A stretch of DNA of 14,083 bases from an uncultured Eubacteriales bacterium (GCA_934444485.1 CAKSCN010000057.1:1-14083); one strand, 5' to 3'. Positions 5,974-13,174 are shown, numbered from the stretch's first letter. Made by a program: numbers and translations. The notes: a model not told the origin generated them from the letters alone.

Positions 5974-7809
5974 ATGAACACCATGTCCGTAAAGAGATTG
6001 TCCGCACTTGCAGCGGCGCTCTTTATAATGCTCGCACTCGTCGCTTTCCCCGTGTTCGCAACCGAGGATGTCGCCGACGAGACAAACGCATCTTATCCCG
6101 GCTACGTTGAATACGTCATTTCCGGTATGGAGGAAGCTCCCGAATCAGTGTCAGAGGATGAGTATTTTGACTATGCCATGAGCTATGTCGATGCCTACGA
6201 CGACGCAATTCAGAACGACGCAAATGTCGAAGAGAACTACGCTGAAGCCATCAGCACGATAAGAGCAAATTCTTCTCACAGATATGCGACTTTCTGGTCG
6301 GTAATCCCTCCGATTATCGCAATTGCTCTCGCACTTCTCACAAAGGAAGTTTATTCGTCGCTCTTTATCGGAATACTCGCCGGCGGTCTTCTTTACGCCA
6401 ACTTCAATTTTGAAGGAACGCTCAACCACGTTGTTGAGGCAGGTTTTGTTACAAGCCTCGCCGATTCCTACAACGTCGGCATTCTTATATTCCTTGTTAT
6501 CCTCGGCGCAATGGTTGCCATGATGAACAAGGCAGGCGGTTCCGCCGCATTCGGCAAGTGGGCAAGCAAAAACATAAAGTCGAGAGTCGGCGCACAGATT
6601 GCAACAATTCTTCTCGGATGCCTCATCTTTGTTGACGATTATTTCAACTGTCTCACGGTCGGAAGCGTTATGCGTCCCGTAACCGACGCAAACAAGGTTT
6701 CCCGTGCAAAGCTTTCCTACCTTATCGACTCGACAGCGGCTCCTATCTGCATAATCGCTCCCGTTTCCTCGTGGGCGGCGGCTGTTGCAGGATTTGCTGA
6801 CGGAAGCGGAATGAACGGTCTTGAGCTTTTCGTAAGCGCAATTCCTTTCAACTTCTATGCACTCCTTACAATCGTAATGATGTTTACGCTTTCAATAGGT
6901 CAGTTTGATTACGGTCCCATGAAGCTCCATGAAACAAATGCAATGGAGAAGGGCGACCTCTTCACCTTCGGCGGCAATGTTGACAACGGAGAAACACAGT
7001 GCAAAACAACAAAGGGCAAGGTTATCGACCTCGTTATCCCCGTCGTTATCCTTATCATCTGCTGTGTTATCTGCATGACTTACAGCGGCGGTATCTTTGA
7101 TCCCGAATCTGATGCTTATGGAAACTTTGTCACCGCATTCTCCAACTGTGACGCATCCGTCGGTCTTGCTCTTGGTTCGGTAATAGCACTTGTTATCAAC
7201 ATCATTTACTTCCTCGTTGCACGCTTCGGTCTTCTCAAGTTCAGCGATATAATGGACTCTCTCCCCGAAGGCTTCAAGGCAATGGTGCCCGCAATACTCA
7301 TTCTTACCTTCGCTTGGACTCTTAAGGGTATGACTGACAGTCTCGGAGCAAAGGTTTTCATTGCAGATATCGTAAGAACCTCTGCCGGCTCGTTTATGGC
7401 ATTCCTCCCTGCAATCATCTTCCTTATCGCTGTCGGACTTTCGTTCTCGACCGGTACATCGTGGGGTACTTTCGGTATTCTTATCCCGATCGTTCTCTCG
7501 GCGTTCGGCGGCTTTGACAGCAAGCTTACCATAGTTGCAATTTCCGCTTGTATGGCCGGTGCGGTTTGCGGTGACCACTGCTCTCCGATTTCCGATACGA
7601 CAATTATGTCCTCCGCAGGTGCTCAGTGCAACCACATGAACCACGTTTCCACACAGCTTCCTTACGCATTAACTGTTGCTGCGGTATCGTTCGTTTCATA
7701 CATAATCGCAGGCTTTGTGCCAAATGCACTTATCGTTCTTCCTATAGCAATAGTTCTCATGATCAGTACGCTTCTTGTTATCAAGAGCATTACCGCAAAA
7801 AAATTGTAA
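5974..7809 (+). CDS. lysW: NhaC-superfamily carrier under a lysine riboswitch, predicted lysine transporter LysW
   Basis: Polytopic NhaC-superfamily (IT superfamily) carrier of 611 residues. Membrane-domain motifs include IPPIIAIALALLTKEVYSSL (111-130), DDYFNCLTVGSVMRPVTD (221-238), DSTAAPICIIAPVSSW (252-267), FSTGTSWGTFGI (491-502) and GDHCSPISDTTIMSSAGA (533-550). NhaC proteins by homology are called Na+/H+ antiporters, but NhaC-type genes behind L boxes have been predicted as lysine importers (LysW). The riboswitch here points to lysine uptake, probably Na+- or H+-coupled; this is inference. Residues 1-29 form a signal peptide (AFPVFA then TED). Residues 30 to about 105 are acidic, Tyr/Asp/Glu-rich, and should lie outside the cell. 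This makes the protein about 100 residues longer than a plain NhaC. AGGAGGG lies 7 bp before the ATG. A strong terminator follows, so the gene is transcribed alone. Confidence 0.85.
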   Translation: MNTMSVKRLSALAAALFIMLALVAFPVFATEDVADETNASYPGYVEYVISGMEEAPESVSEDEYFDYAMSYVDAYDDAIQNDANVEENYAEAISTIRANSSHRYATFWSVIPPIIAIALALLTKEVYSSLFIGILAGGLLYANFNFEGTLNHVVEAGFVTSLADSYNVGILIFLVILGAMVAMMNKAGGSAAFGKWASKNIKSRVGAQIATILLGCLIFVDDYFNCLTVGSVMRPVTDANKVSRAKLSYLIDSTAAPICIIAPVSSWAAAVAGFADGSGMNGLELFVSAIPFNFYALLTIVMMFTLSIGQFDYGPMKLHETNAMEKGDLFTFGGNVDNGETQCKTTKGKVIDLVIPVVILIICCVICMTYSGGIFDPESDAYGNFVTAFSNCDASVGLALGSVIALVINIIYFLVARFGLLKFSDIMDSLPEGFKAMVPAILILTFAWTLKGMTDSLGAKVFIADIVRTSAGSFMAFLPAIIFLIAVGLSFSTGTSWGTFGILIPIVLSAFGGFDSKLTIVAISACMAGAVCGDHCSPISDTTIMSSAGAQCNHMNHVSTQLPYALTVAAVSFVSYIIAGFVPNALIVLPIAIVLMISTLLVIKSITAKKL

Positions 7810-7844
7810 GCACTCCCGGTCCTCTAACCTTTGAAATGTATGTG

Positions 7845-7879
7845 ACAGTCCTTCAAATACTGCGAAGGACTGTTTTTTT
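7845..7879 (+). terminator. Intrinsic terminator after the NhaC-family gene
   Basis: A perfect 9-bp stem (CAGTCCTTC at 7846-7854 with GAAGGACTG at 7864-7872) with a 9-nt loop is followed by seven T's (7873-7879). It lies about 36 bp after the stop codon. Confidence 0.93.
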
Positions 7880-7930
7880 CTATGAAAGTGTATGAGCCGA
7901 GAGTTCTTGTAATTGTTCACAAAAAAAGCA

Positions 7931-7959
7931 TTGACATACTGTAGAAAGTATGGTATAAT
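7931..7959 (+). promoter_or_regulatory. Sigma-A promoter of the SLH/beta-helix gene
   Basis: TTGACA (7931-7936), 17-bp spacer, TATAAT (7954-7959) with TATGG before it (TRTGn extended -10). Both hexamers are perfect. A 10-bp perfect palindrome, CAAGATCTTG, covers 7963-7972 at the expected transcription start. The leader is short, about 30 nt. Confidence 0.9.
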
Positions 7960-7962
7960 CGT

Positions 7963-7972
7963 CAAGATCTTG
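7963..7972. promoter_or_regulatory. Palindrome at the transcription start, possible operator
   Basis: CAAGATCTTG is self-complementary over all 10 bases and overlaps the predicted +1 of the promoter at 7931-7959. It could be a repressor site or a short 5' stem; chance is also possible at this length. Confidence 0.25.
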
Positions 7973-7994
7973 CAAAAACACGGAGGTAATATTT

Positions 7995-10832
7995 ATGAAA
8001 CTTTTACGATTCACCCTGTTATCAATGTTTCTGGCACTTGTTTTGAGCCTGCAGTTACTCCCGGTTTACGGAGCGGTTGATGTAACAGATACATCAGCAA
8101 CTTACGATTTTACTGCCTTCGAGGGATTGGAATCCGGTGATGCACTCCCTTACGGCAAAGGAAGAAACGGAGACTGCTTTTTCCCGAGTCACAATTCTTC
8201 GTCAATTGTTTTTCCCGAGGTGTACACGTGGTCAAAGGATGTCACTCTTACATTGACGGGCGAAGGTACTGTAATAAAACACTCAAAGCATGGTGCGAGT
8301 ATGATGACTGAGCTTGACGGTGCGCCTGCAGTCATAAGAGAAAATGCCCCCGGAAAAAATGCACTTTCAATTATTATAAAAAGCGGCGCAAAAGCATCAA
8401 AGAGACCTCTTTCAATTGTTTCACTCGGCAACAAATTTAAAAAGACGGTATACGTTGACTTTACAGGTGAGTTTCAGGAAATCCTCATTGATTTGAACAG
8501 TCCTAACGGATGGACTATGAAGAACAGTGAGGGTAAATACGATCCTTATACGGAAGGTTCACCGTGGGCAACACGCTCCATGGACGCCGGCGGAATACGT
8601 ATTGACTACCCGTCTCTCGGTGAGAATGTCGAAACGGTATATACGCTGAAGTCGGTTTCCTACATTTCAACCGATGAAAAAATCAATGAGGTTACGGAAT
8701 CCAACGGTGTCTTTGAACATACAGCATATATAAACGGCTACCCCGACGGCACGTTCAGACCCACTGCGACAATAACCCGTGCTGAGGCGGTATCTGTTAT
8801 CGCAAGGCTTCTTGATATGGAATCCGCAAATTTCCCGAAGACGACGGCATATAAGGATGTTGCAAACGACGCATGGTATTTCAACGCTGTTGCGTTTATG
8901 GAATCCAAGGGACTCCTATATGCGTTCGATGCTTCGGCAGGTTTCAATGCATCTACTCCGATAACAAGAGCCGAATACGTAAGTCTGCTCCCGATAAATG
9001 AAGCAGAAACCAAAGAGTTTTCTTTCTCCGACACTCCCGAGACGCACAGACTCTATAAAGCAATAAGCTCCGCATATTCCGTCGGATGTATAAACGGTTA
9101 TCCCGACAACACATTCCGCCCCGACAATACAATAACACGCGCTGAAGCTGTTAAGGTAGCAAACACGTATTTTAACAGAAAAATTGAGCGAGCGACCTTC
9201 GATATTTCTAATGTATCGAGATTTTCCGACGTTGACAATACATATTGGGCATTTGATGAAATATACGAAGCGGCAGTTTCTCACACCGCCGTTATTGACG
9301 ACGACGGTACGGAAAGCTGGGCAAAGGTTCATGAGAAGATAGATACAACATCCACCGCCTCAAAAATCAAGGAGATAGACGAGCGTGCCGACAAGATGAG
9401 AAACGATATACGCAGCACCGTAACAGATGTTGTTGTGTTTGGCACGGAGTACTACGTAAGCGCAGACGGCGACGACACAGCAGACGGAAAGTCTCCCGAA
9501 ACCGCATGGAAAACTCTCTCTAAAGTAAGCAATGCCGCACTGTCCGAGGGTGATGTCGTATACTTCAGACGAGGTGATGTTTTCAGAGGTCAGCTTGTTT
9601 CCAAAACGGGAGTTACATATTCCGCATACGGCGAAGGCGAAAAGCCGAGACTTTACCGTTCACCCGAAAACGGCGCAGGTGAAGAAAAGTGGTCGCTTGT
9701 CGAAGGAACGGAGAATATATGGAAGTTCTACAAGGCAATGCCCGACTGCGGACTTATAGTATTCAACGACGGTGAGAGCCACGGCTACAAGATGACGCCG
9801 AGCTACGTTGACGGCAATTTCGTTGATGCATACGACAGAAAAACCGTCGTTGACCCAAAGGTATATCTCGAAAACGATCTTGAATACGTAAACCTTGCAA
9901 ACAGTATTATGTCCGGAAATGTTCCGAAAGTAGGATCCTCCGCCTGCACGGGGGAGCTTTATCTCAGGTGCGAAAAGGGAAACCCCGGCAAAGTATTCAC
10001 CGATATAGAATTCAATATTCCCGAGCACGTTATAGCAAACGGCGGCAGTAACTATACCACCTACGACAATCTCTGCGTTAAGTACGGCGGTTTCCACGGA
10101 ATAGGCTCCGGCACGTGCAAGGGACTCACCGTAACAAATTGTGAGTTCGGTTGGATAGGCGGAGGATCTATGCACTATGAGACCGACGGCTCTTTCGGCA
10201 GATACGGGAACGCAATCGAGATTTACGGCGGCTGTGAGGGCTTTGTCGTTGACAATTGCTACATTTACCAGGCATACGACTGCGGTCCGACACATCAGCT
10301 TGCCGCCGGCGGCACACAGAGCTTGCTCATGAACGACGTTATATACAGCAATAACCTTATCGAGTATTGCACATACAGCATAGAGTATTTTCTCGGGAAA
10401 CCCTCTGTGAGTGACGAGGAAGCATACAGAATGCAGAACAACATTCTCATGGAAAACAACGTCTGCCGTTATGCAGGCTTTGGTTTCGGAGAACAGCGTC
10501 CAGATACCGGTACTGCTGCTCACATCAAGGGTTGGGATCACTATAACCCTGCACAGAATTTCGTTATAAAGAACAATGTCTTTGACCGAAGCCGACACAT
10601 GATGATTCATTGCGGTGTCGGAAAGAAAGACTGGCTTCCGTTATTCTCCGGAAACACATGGATACAGACAGTCGGCGGCACCGGTACTCTCGGAAGGTAC
10701 GGAATTAATCCTACGTCAAACCTTCCTTTTGACGATACGGTAAGAATTTCCATGATAAAGAGCGAAATAGAAAGCAATCCCGAAATTTACTTTGCCGAGA
10801 AAGACTTTCTCTACGATTTACCCATAGGTTAA
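7995..10832 (+). CDS. Secreted SLH-domain protein with C-terminal right-handed beta-helix
   Basis: Exported 945-residue surface protein. Residues 1-27 are a signal peptide (LLPVYG then AVD). Residues 28 to about 225 are beta-strand-rich and may be a carbohydrate-binding-like sandwich; I do not recognise the family. Three SLH units follow: about 240-273 (INGYPDGTFRPTATITRAEA), 285-332 (YKDV, AWY, then TPITRAEYVSLL; its middle is degenerate) and 343-395 (INGYPDNTFRPDNTITRAEA), plus a FSDVDNTYW tail near 410. SLH repeats normally bind pyruvylated secondary cell-wall polymer. About 486-556 (EYYVSADGDDTADGKSPETAWKTL, then VVYFRRGDVFRGQL and GVTYSAYGEGEKPRL) is the usual N-cap of Pel-type beta-helix proteins. 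Rungs with N-N-x-hydrophobic patterns (NNLIEY, NNVCRY, NNVFDR) run to about 880. A polysaccharide-active or glycan-binding role is inferred; no catalytic residues were assigned. GGAGGT lies 7 bp before the ATG. The gene is monocistronic. Confidence 0.85.
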   Translation: MKLLRFTLLSMFLALVLSLQLLPVYGAVDVTDTSATYDFTAFEGLESGDALPYGKGRNGDCFFPSHNSSSIVFPEVYTWSKDVTLTLTGEGTVIKHSKHGASMMTELDGAPAVIRENAPGKNALSIIIKSGAKASKRPLSIVSLGNKFKKTVYVDFTGEFQEILIDLNSPNGWTMKNSEGKYDPYTEGSPWATRSMDAGGIRIDYPSLGENVETVYTLKSVSYISTDEKINEVTESNGVFEHTAYINGYPDGTFRPTATITRAEAVSVIARLLDMESANFPKTTAYKDVANDAWYFNAVAFMESKGLLYAFDASAGFNASTPITRAEYVSLLPINEAETKEFSFSDTPETHRLYKAISSAYSVGCINGYPDNTFRPDNTITRAEAVKVANTYFNRKIERATFDISNVSRFSDVDNTYWAFDEIYEAAVSHTAVIDDDGTESWAKVHEKIDTTSTASKIKEIDERADKMRNDIRSTVTDVVVFGTEYYVSADGDDTADGKSPETAWKTLSKVSNAALSEGDVVYFRRGDVFRGQLVSKTGVTYSAYGEGEKPRLYRSPENGAGEEKWSLVEGTENIWKFYKAMPDCGLIVFNDGESHGYKMTPSYVDGNFVDAYDRKTVVDPKVYLENDLEYVNLANSIMSGNVPKVGSSACTGELYLRCEKGNPGKVFTDIEFNIPEHVIANGGSNYTTYDNLCVKYGGFHGIGSGTCKGLTVTNCEFGWIGGGSMHYETDGSFGRYGNAIEIYGGCEGFVVDNCYIYQAYDCGPTHQLAAGGTQSLLMNDVIYSNNLIEYCTYSIEYFLGKPSVSDEEAYRMQNNILMENNVCRYAGFGFGEQRPDTGTAAHIKGWDHYNPAQNFVIKNNVFDRSRHMMIHCGVGKKDWLPLFSGNTWIQTVGGTGTLGRYGINPTSNLPFDDTVRISMIKSEIESNPEIYFAEKDFLYDLPIG

Positions 10833-10861
10833 CTGAATGTACAGGTAAACAAAACATTTTG

Positions 10862-10894
10862 CGGAGCTTCGGTATTTGTCGAGGCTCCGTTTTT
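10862..10894 (+). terminator. Intrinsic terminator after the SLH/beta-helix gene
   Basis: A 10-bp stem (10862-10871 with 10880-10889, one G-T pair) with an 8-nt loop is followed by five T's. The next promoter's -35 box begins only 3 bp later. Confidence 0.9.
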
Positions 10895-10897
10895 CTC

Positions 10898-10926
10898 TTG
10901 ACATAAAGCGGAAAGTATGGTAGAAT
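10898..10926 (+). promoter_or_regulatory. Sigma-A promoter of the 438-aa secreted protein gene
   Basis: TTGACA (10898-10903), 17-bp spacer, TAGAAT (10921-10926) with TATGG before it. Its spacer shares GAAAGTATGG with the promoter at 7931. The leader is about 120 nt and AT-rich. A weaker second candidate, TTGATT (10970-10975) with TATAGT (10994-10999), lies inside it. Confidence 0.85.
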
Positions 10927-11002
10927 TAAATATGCGATATATTTTATAGAAATTTAAGAAATACTTTATTTGATTTCAAGGTAACGGTGGTAATATAGTA
11001 TC

Positions 11003-11027
11003 GTACAAAGTGAACGTTTACGAGTAC
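11003..11027. promoter_or_regulatory. Nested inverted repeat in the leader, possible operator
   Basis: GTGAACGTTTAC (11010-11021) is an imperfect 12-bp palindrome centred on AACGTT. It is flanked by GTAC on both sides (11003-11006 and 11024-11027), one base off perfect symmetry. It lies between the promoter and the gene at 11054. A regulator site is possible, but short repeats like this also occur by chance. Confidence 0.25.
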
Positions 11028-11053
11028 AATACAATTGAAGGAAGGACGATGTT

Positions 11054-12370
11054 ATGAAATTTCCGAAGAAAGCGGCGGTTGCCGCAAGTTTTGTGCTGGG
11101 TGTTGCAATACTGACGACCTCGGCGTTTGCCGATATGATAATCGGTTCCGGATACGACGGCTTGAAAGAAGCCGCAAAGAAAACCTATCTTGCTCTTGAT
11201 TCCGGAGATGGCTTTACCTACGGCGACAACTGCACGGTAGATGCGGAGTTTTCCATAAAGGACGGAAACGACGTCATTATGAGTGAACACAGCATTGCGA
11301 AAAAAGACGGAGAGAAGACTGAAACCGTAAACGACAGTGTTTCGCTTTATAGCGGTGAACCCTACAGCTCCTACAGATACGCCGACGATAATATGTCGGT
11401 AACAAGACGTGACGACGGAGCTTACAGAGTGTTTTTCTACAGCAACGACAACGACGAAAGAAACTATTACTCATTCGACAGTGAAAACATTTTTGAGCGT
11501 GATGAGGTAAAGTCAGCGGAAAAGGTTCTCGACGCTTTCGTCGGTAATCTCAGCAGCCTCATAACCGCTGAAGAAAGAGACGGAAAAACTCTCTACACCG
11601 GCAGCATTGACGGCGCACAGATTCCGACGTATGCAAATGCCCTCGCTTCCTTTGTCATGAAGTACGGCATTCTCGATTCCGTCGGTTACGACGACAACAG
11701 GGCAAAGATCGAAGGCGATATCTACATGACGGGCGCCGAGGGAAAAGCGGTTCAGAATGAAGACGGACTTATCACTTCTCTTTCGTTGGAAGGTTTCTTT
11801 AAGGCAACCGACGTAAACAAAAAGGAGCATGAGTACACGATTTCCCTTTATCTCAATGTTTACAATGTCGGAAGCACCGTTGTCACCGTTCCCGACTACG
11901 AGAGTGCAGAGTATGAGGTAATAGAGGAGACAAACGAAATGTCCTCAGCGTCTGAGAAGAATATTTATATGTCGCTCTACCCGTCCGATGTAGGTGAGTA
12001 CTACAGAGTTATCGTTTCCGACGACGACAGCGGCAAGATCGTCGGTTCAAGGACCTTCGTTATAAAGTCTGTTGACGAAGAGAACAATACGGCACTCTGC
12101 GAATACACAGAAGTTTACAACGGCGAAGCAGGCGAAGAAGATAAGACGGTTCACTATGAATTTGAGGCAAATTACGGTGAATACGAGTACAACTACCTTG
12201 CAAACTTTGAATACACCGACGAGAACGGCAACACAAAGTACGGTCTCATAGACAGAGGCAGTGAAGAAACAAGCTTCTTCGTTTATATTGGCAACGATTA
12301 TATTGGCAACGATACCGAAGGAGAAATCACCACTCAGGACGTCGGATATACGTTCTTCAGAATTAAGTGA
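11054..12370 (+). CDS. Secreted protein of unknown function
   Basis: I do not recognise this 438-residue protein. Residues 1-26 form a clear signal peptide (basic MKFPKK, a hydrophobic core, cleavage after SAFA). No lipobox, LPxTG, SLH repeat or further membrane segment is visible, so it is probably released or held non-covalently. The mature chain is acidic and rich in Asp, Glu, Tyr and Asn, with alternating strand-like segments (YRVFFYSNDNDERNYYSF, then EYTISLYLNVYNVG), suggesting a mainly beta fold. Near the N-terminus, GYDGLKEAAKKTYLALDSGDGFTYGDN (residues 33-59) recalls the opening of secreted scaffolds with a short helix; this is only a resemblance. Residues 411-420 are a perfect doublet of YIGND. 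AAGGAAGG lies about 8 bp before the ATG. It has its own promoter, and the gene before it is also exported. Confidence 0.85.
   Translation: MKFPKKAAVAASFVLGVAILTTSAFADMIIGSGYDGLKEAAKKTYLALDSGDGFTYGDNCTVDAEFSIKDGNDVIMSEHSIAKKDGEKTETVNDSVSLYSGEPYSSYRYADDNMSVTRRDDGAYRVFFYSNDNDERNYYSFDSENIFERDEVKSAEKVLDAFVGNLSSLITAEERDGKTLYTGSIDGAQIPTYANALASFVMKYGILDSVGYDDNRAKIEGDIYMTGAEGKAVQNEDGLITSLSLEGFFKATDVNKKEHEYTISLYLNVYNVGSTVVTVPDYESAEYEVIEETNEMSSASEKNIYMSLYPSDVGEYYRVIVSDDDSGKIVGSRTFVIKSVDEENNTALCEYTEVYNGEAGEEDKTVHYEFEANYGEYEYNYLANFEYTDENGNTKYGLIDRGSEETSFFVYIGNDYIGNDTEGEITTQDVGYTFFRIK
12283..12313 (+). repeat. Tandem 15-bp in-frame duplication (YIGND x2)
   Basis: TATATTGGCAACGAT occurs twice head to tail (12284-12298 and 12299-12313) with no mismatch, and one preceding base also fits the period. 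It encodes YIGNDYIGND near the C-terminus of the secreted protein. Perfect identity at synonymous positions suggests a recent slippage event. Confidence 0.9.
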
Positions 12371-12385
12371 GAAATGAAATTTTAA

Positions 12386-12428
12386 GCACCTCGTCGGGAA
12401 AGTCTTTGGGTTTTCCCGACCTTGGTGC
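12386..12428 (+). other. Stem-loop between the secreted-protein gene and the ABC operon
   Basis: GTCGGGAAA (12393-12401) pairs perfectly with TTTCCCGAC (12412-12420). Below a small internal loop, GCACC (12386-12390) pairs with GGTGC (12424-12428). No T-run follows on the + strand, so it is not a standard intrinsic terminator for the upstream gene. The last bases overlap a second hairpin at 12426-12438. It may end, stabilise or attenuate the transcript. Confidence 0.6.
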
Positions 12429-12438
12429 GCATTGCGCA
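12426..12438 (+). promoter_or_regulatory. Short hairpin just before the ABC operon Shine-Dalgarno
   Basis: TGCGCATTGCGCA has a perfect 5-bp stem around ATT and ends 3 bp before AAAGGTGAAG (12441-12450). It shares 12426-12428 with the preceding stem-loop, so the two lower stems compete. It could also be a DNA operator. Confidence 0.35.
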
Positions 12439-12457
12439 TGAAAGGTGAAGTGACAGG

Positions 12458-13174
12458 ATGAGCAAAGCCATTGAGCTTATAAACCTTACAAAAAAATACA
12501 AAAATAACAGGGGTATAGAAAACATCAGCCTTACTGTCGGCGAGGGTGAAATATTCGGTTTTCTCGGTCCGAACGGAGCAGGTAAGACTACAGCAATGAA
12601 AATCATGACGGGGCTTATGACGCCTGATTCCGGCGACGTATTGATTGAAGGATACAGTATTGTTTCCGACTACGAGAAAGCAATGGCAAACGTCGGATGC
12701 ATAATAGAGAGTGTGGCGATGTTTCCGTATCTCACGGCGGAGGAAAACCTGAAACTCTGCGCACGATTTTACGGCGGTGCGGAGTCTCGCATTGACGACT
12801 GCCTCGAAAGAACAGGAATGCTCCGCTTTAAGAAAGAGCGTGTGAAGAACTTCTCGCTCGGAATGAGACAGAGAATGGGTATTTCCATGGCTCTTGTTTC
12901 GGAGCCCCGCATTCTCATTCTCGACGAACCGCTAAACGGACTTGACGTAGAGGGCATGGTGGATATGCGAAATCTCTTTAAGTATCTCGCAAAAACGAAG
13001 AAGACAACCGTGTTTATCTCGAGTCACCTTATTCATGACGTTGAACTCACGTGCGACAGAGTCGGAATCGTTTACGGCGGAAAGCTTATAAACATTGAGA
13101 GCATGGACGAGATATTGAAAAGCTACTCCACTCTCGAAAACTTCTATTTGAGTGAGGTGGGCGAAAATGAATAG
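12458..13174 (+). CDS. ABC transporter ATP-binding protein (BcrA/NatA-like)
   Basis: Nucleotide-binding subunit of an ABC-2 exporter, 238 residues, on the cytoplasmic face. Walker A GPNGAGKTT (37-45), FSLGMRQR signature (132-139), Walker B RILILDEP (151-158), D-loop GLD (161-163) and the H-loop histidine His190 are all present. The position usually held by the Q-loop glutamine is Glu (IIESVAMF, Glu84), as is common in bacitracin/lantibiotic-type BcrA ATPases. The short C-terminus lacks an extra regulatory domain. AAGGTGA stands about 11 bp before the ATG. Its end overlaps the permease start by 8 bp, which implies translational coupling. No clear promoter was found in the 87 bp before it. The exported substrate cannot be told from the sequence; an antibiotic, a bacteriocin or an ion are family precedents. 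Confidence 0.93.
   Translation: MSKAIELINLTKKYKNNRGIENISLTVGEGEIFGFLGPNGAGKTTAMKIMTGLMTPDSGDVLIEGYSIVSDYEKAMANVGCIIESVAMFPYLTAEENLKLCARFYGGAESRIDDCLERTGMLRFKKERVKNFSLGMRQRMGISMALVSEPRILILDEPLNGLDVEGMVDMRNLFKYLAKTKKTTVFISSHLIHDVELTCDRVGIVYGGKLINIESMDEILKSYSTLENFYLSEVGENE
13154..13160 (+). promoter_or_regulatory. Ribosome binding site of the ABC permease gene, inside the ATPase gene
   Basis: GAGGTGG lies 6 bp before the ATG at 13167. This supports that start over the in-frame GTG at 13152, which has no Shine-Dalgarno and would add MRWAK. Confidence 0.6.

Noticed and set aside
6892..7644. 250-codon open frame on the - strand
   Set aside because: Antisense shadow of the NhaC-family gene; very hydrophilic and His/Cys-rich, without a family match.
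5974..7809. Housekeeping Na+/H+ antiporter NhaC
   Set aside because: Homology alone suggests it, but the lysine riboswitch directly upstream makes lysine transport the better prediction. Proton or sodium coupling may still apply.
9660..10610. 316-codon open frame on the - strand
   Set aside because: It mirrors the beta-helix half of the SLH protein and has no ribosome binding site or promoter. A codon-bias shadow.
12386..12428. Standard intrinsic terminator after the 438-aa protein gene
   Set aside because: The stem is strong but no T-run follows on the + strand, so it is listed as a stem-loop of uncertain role.
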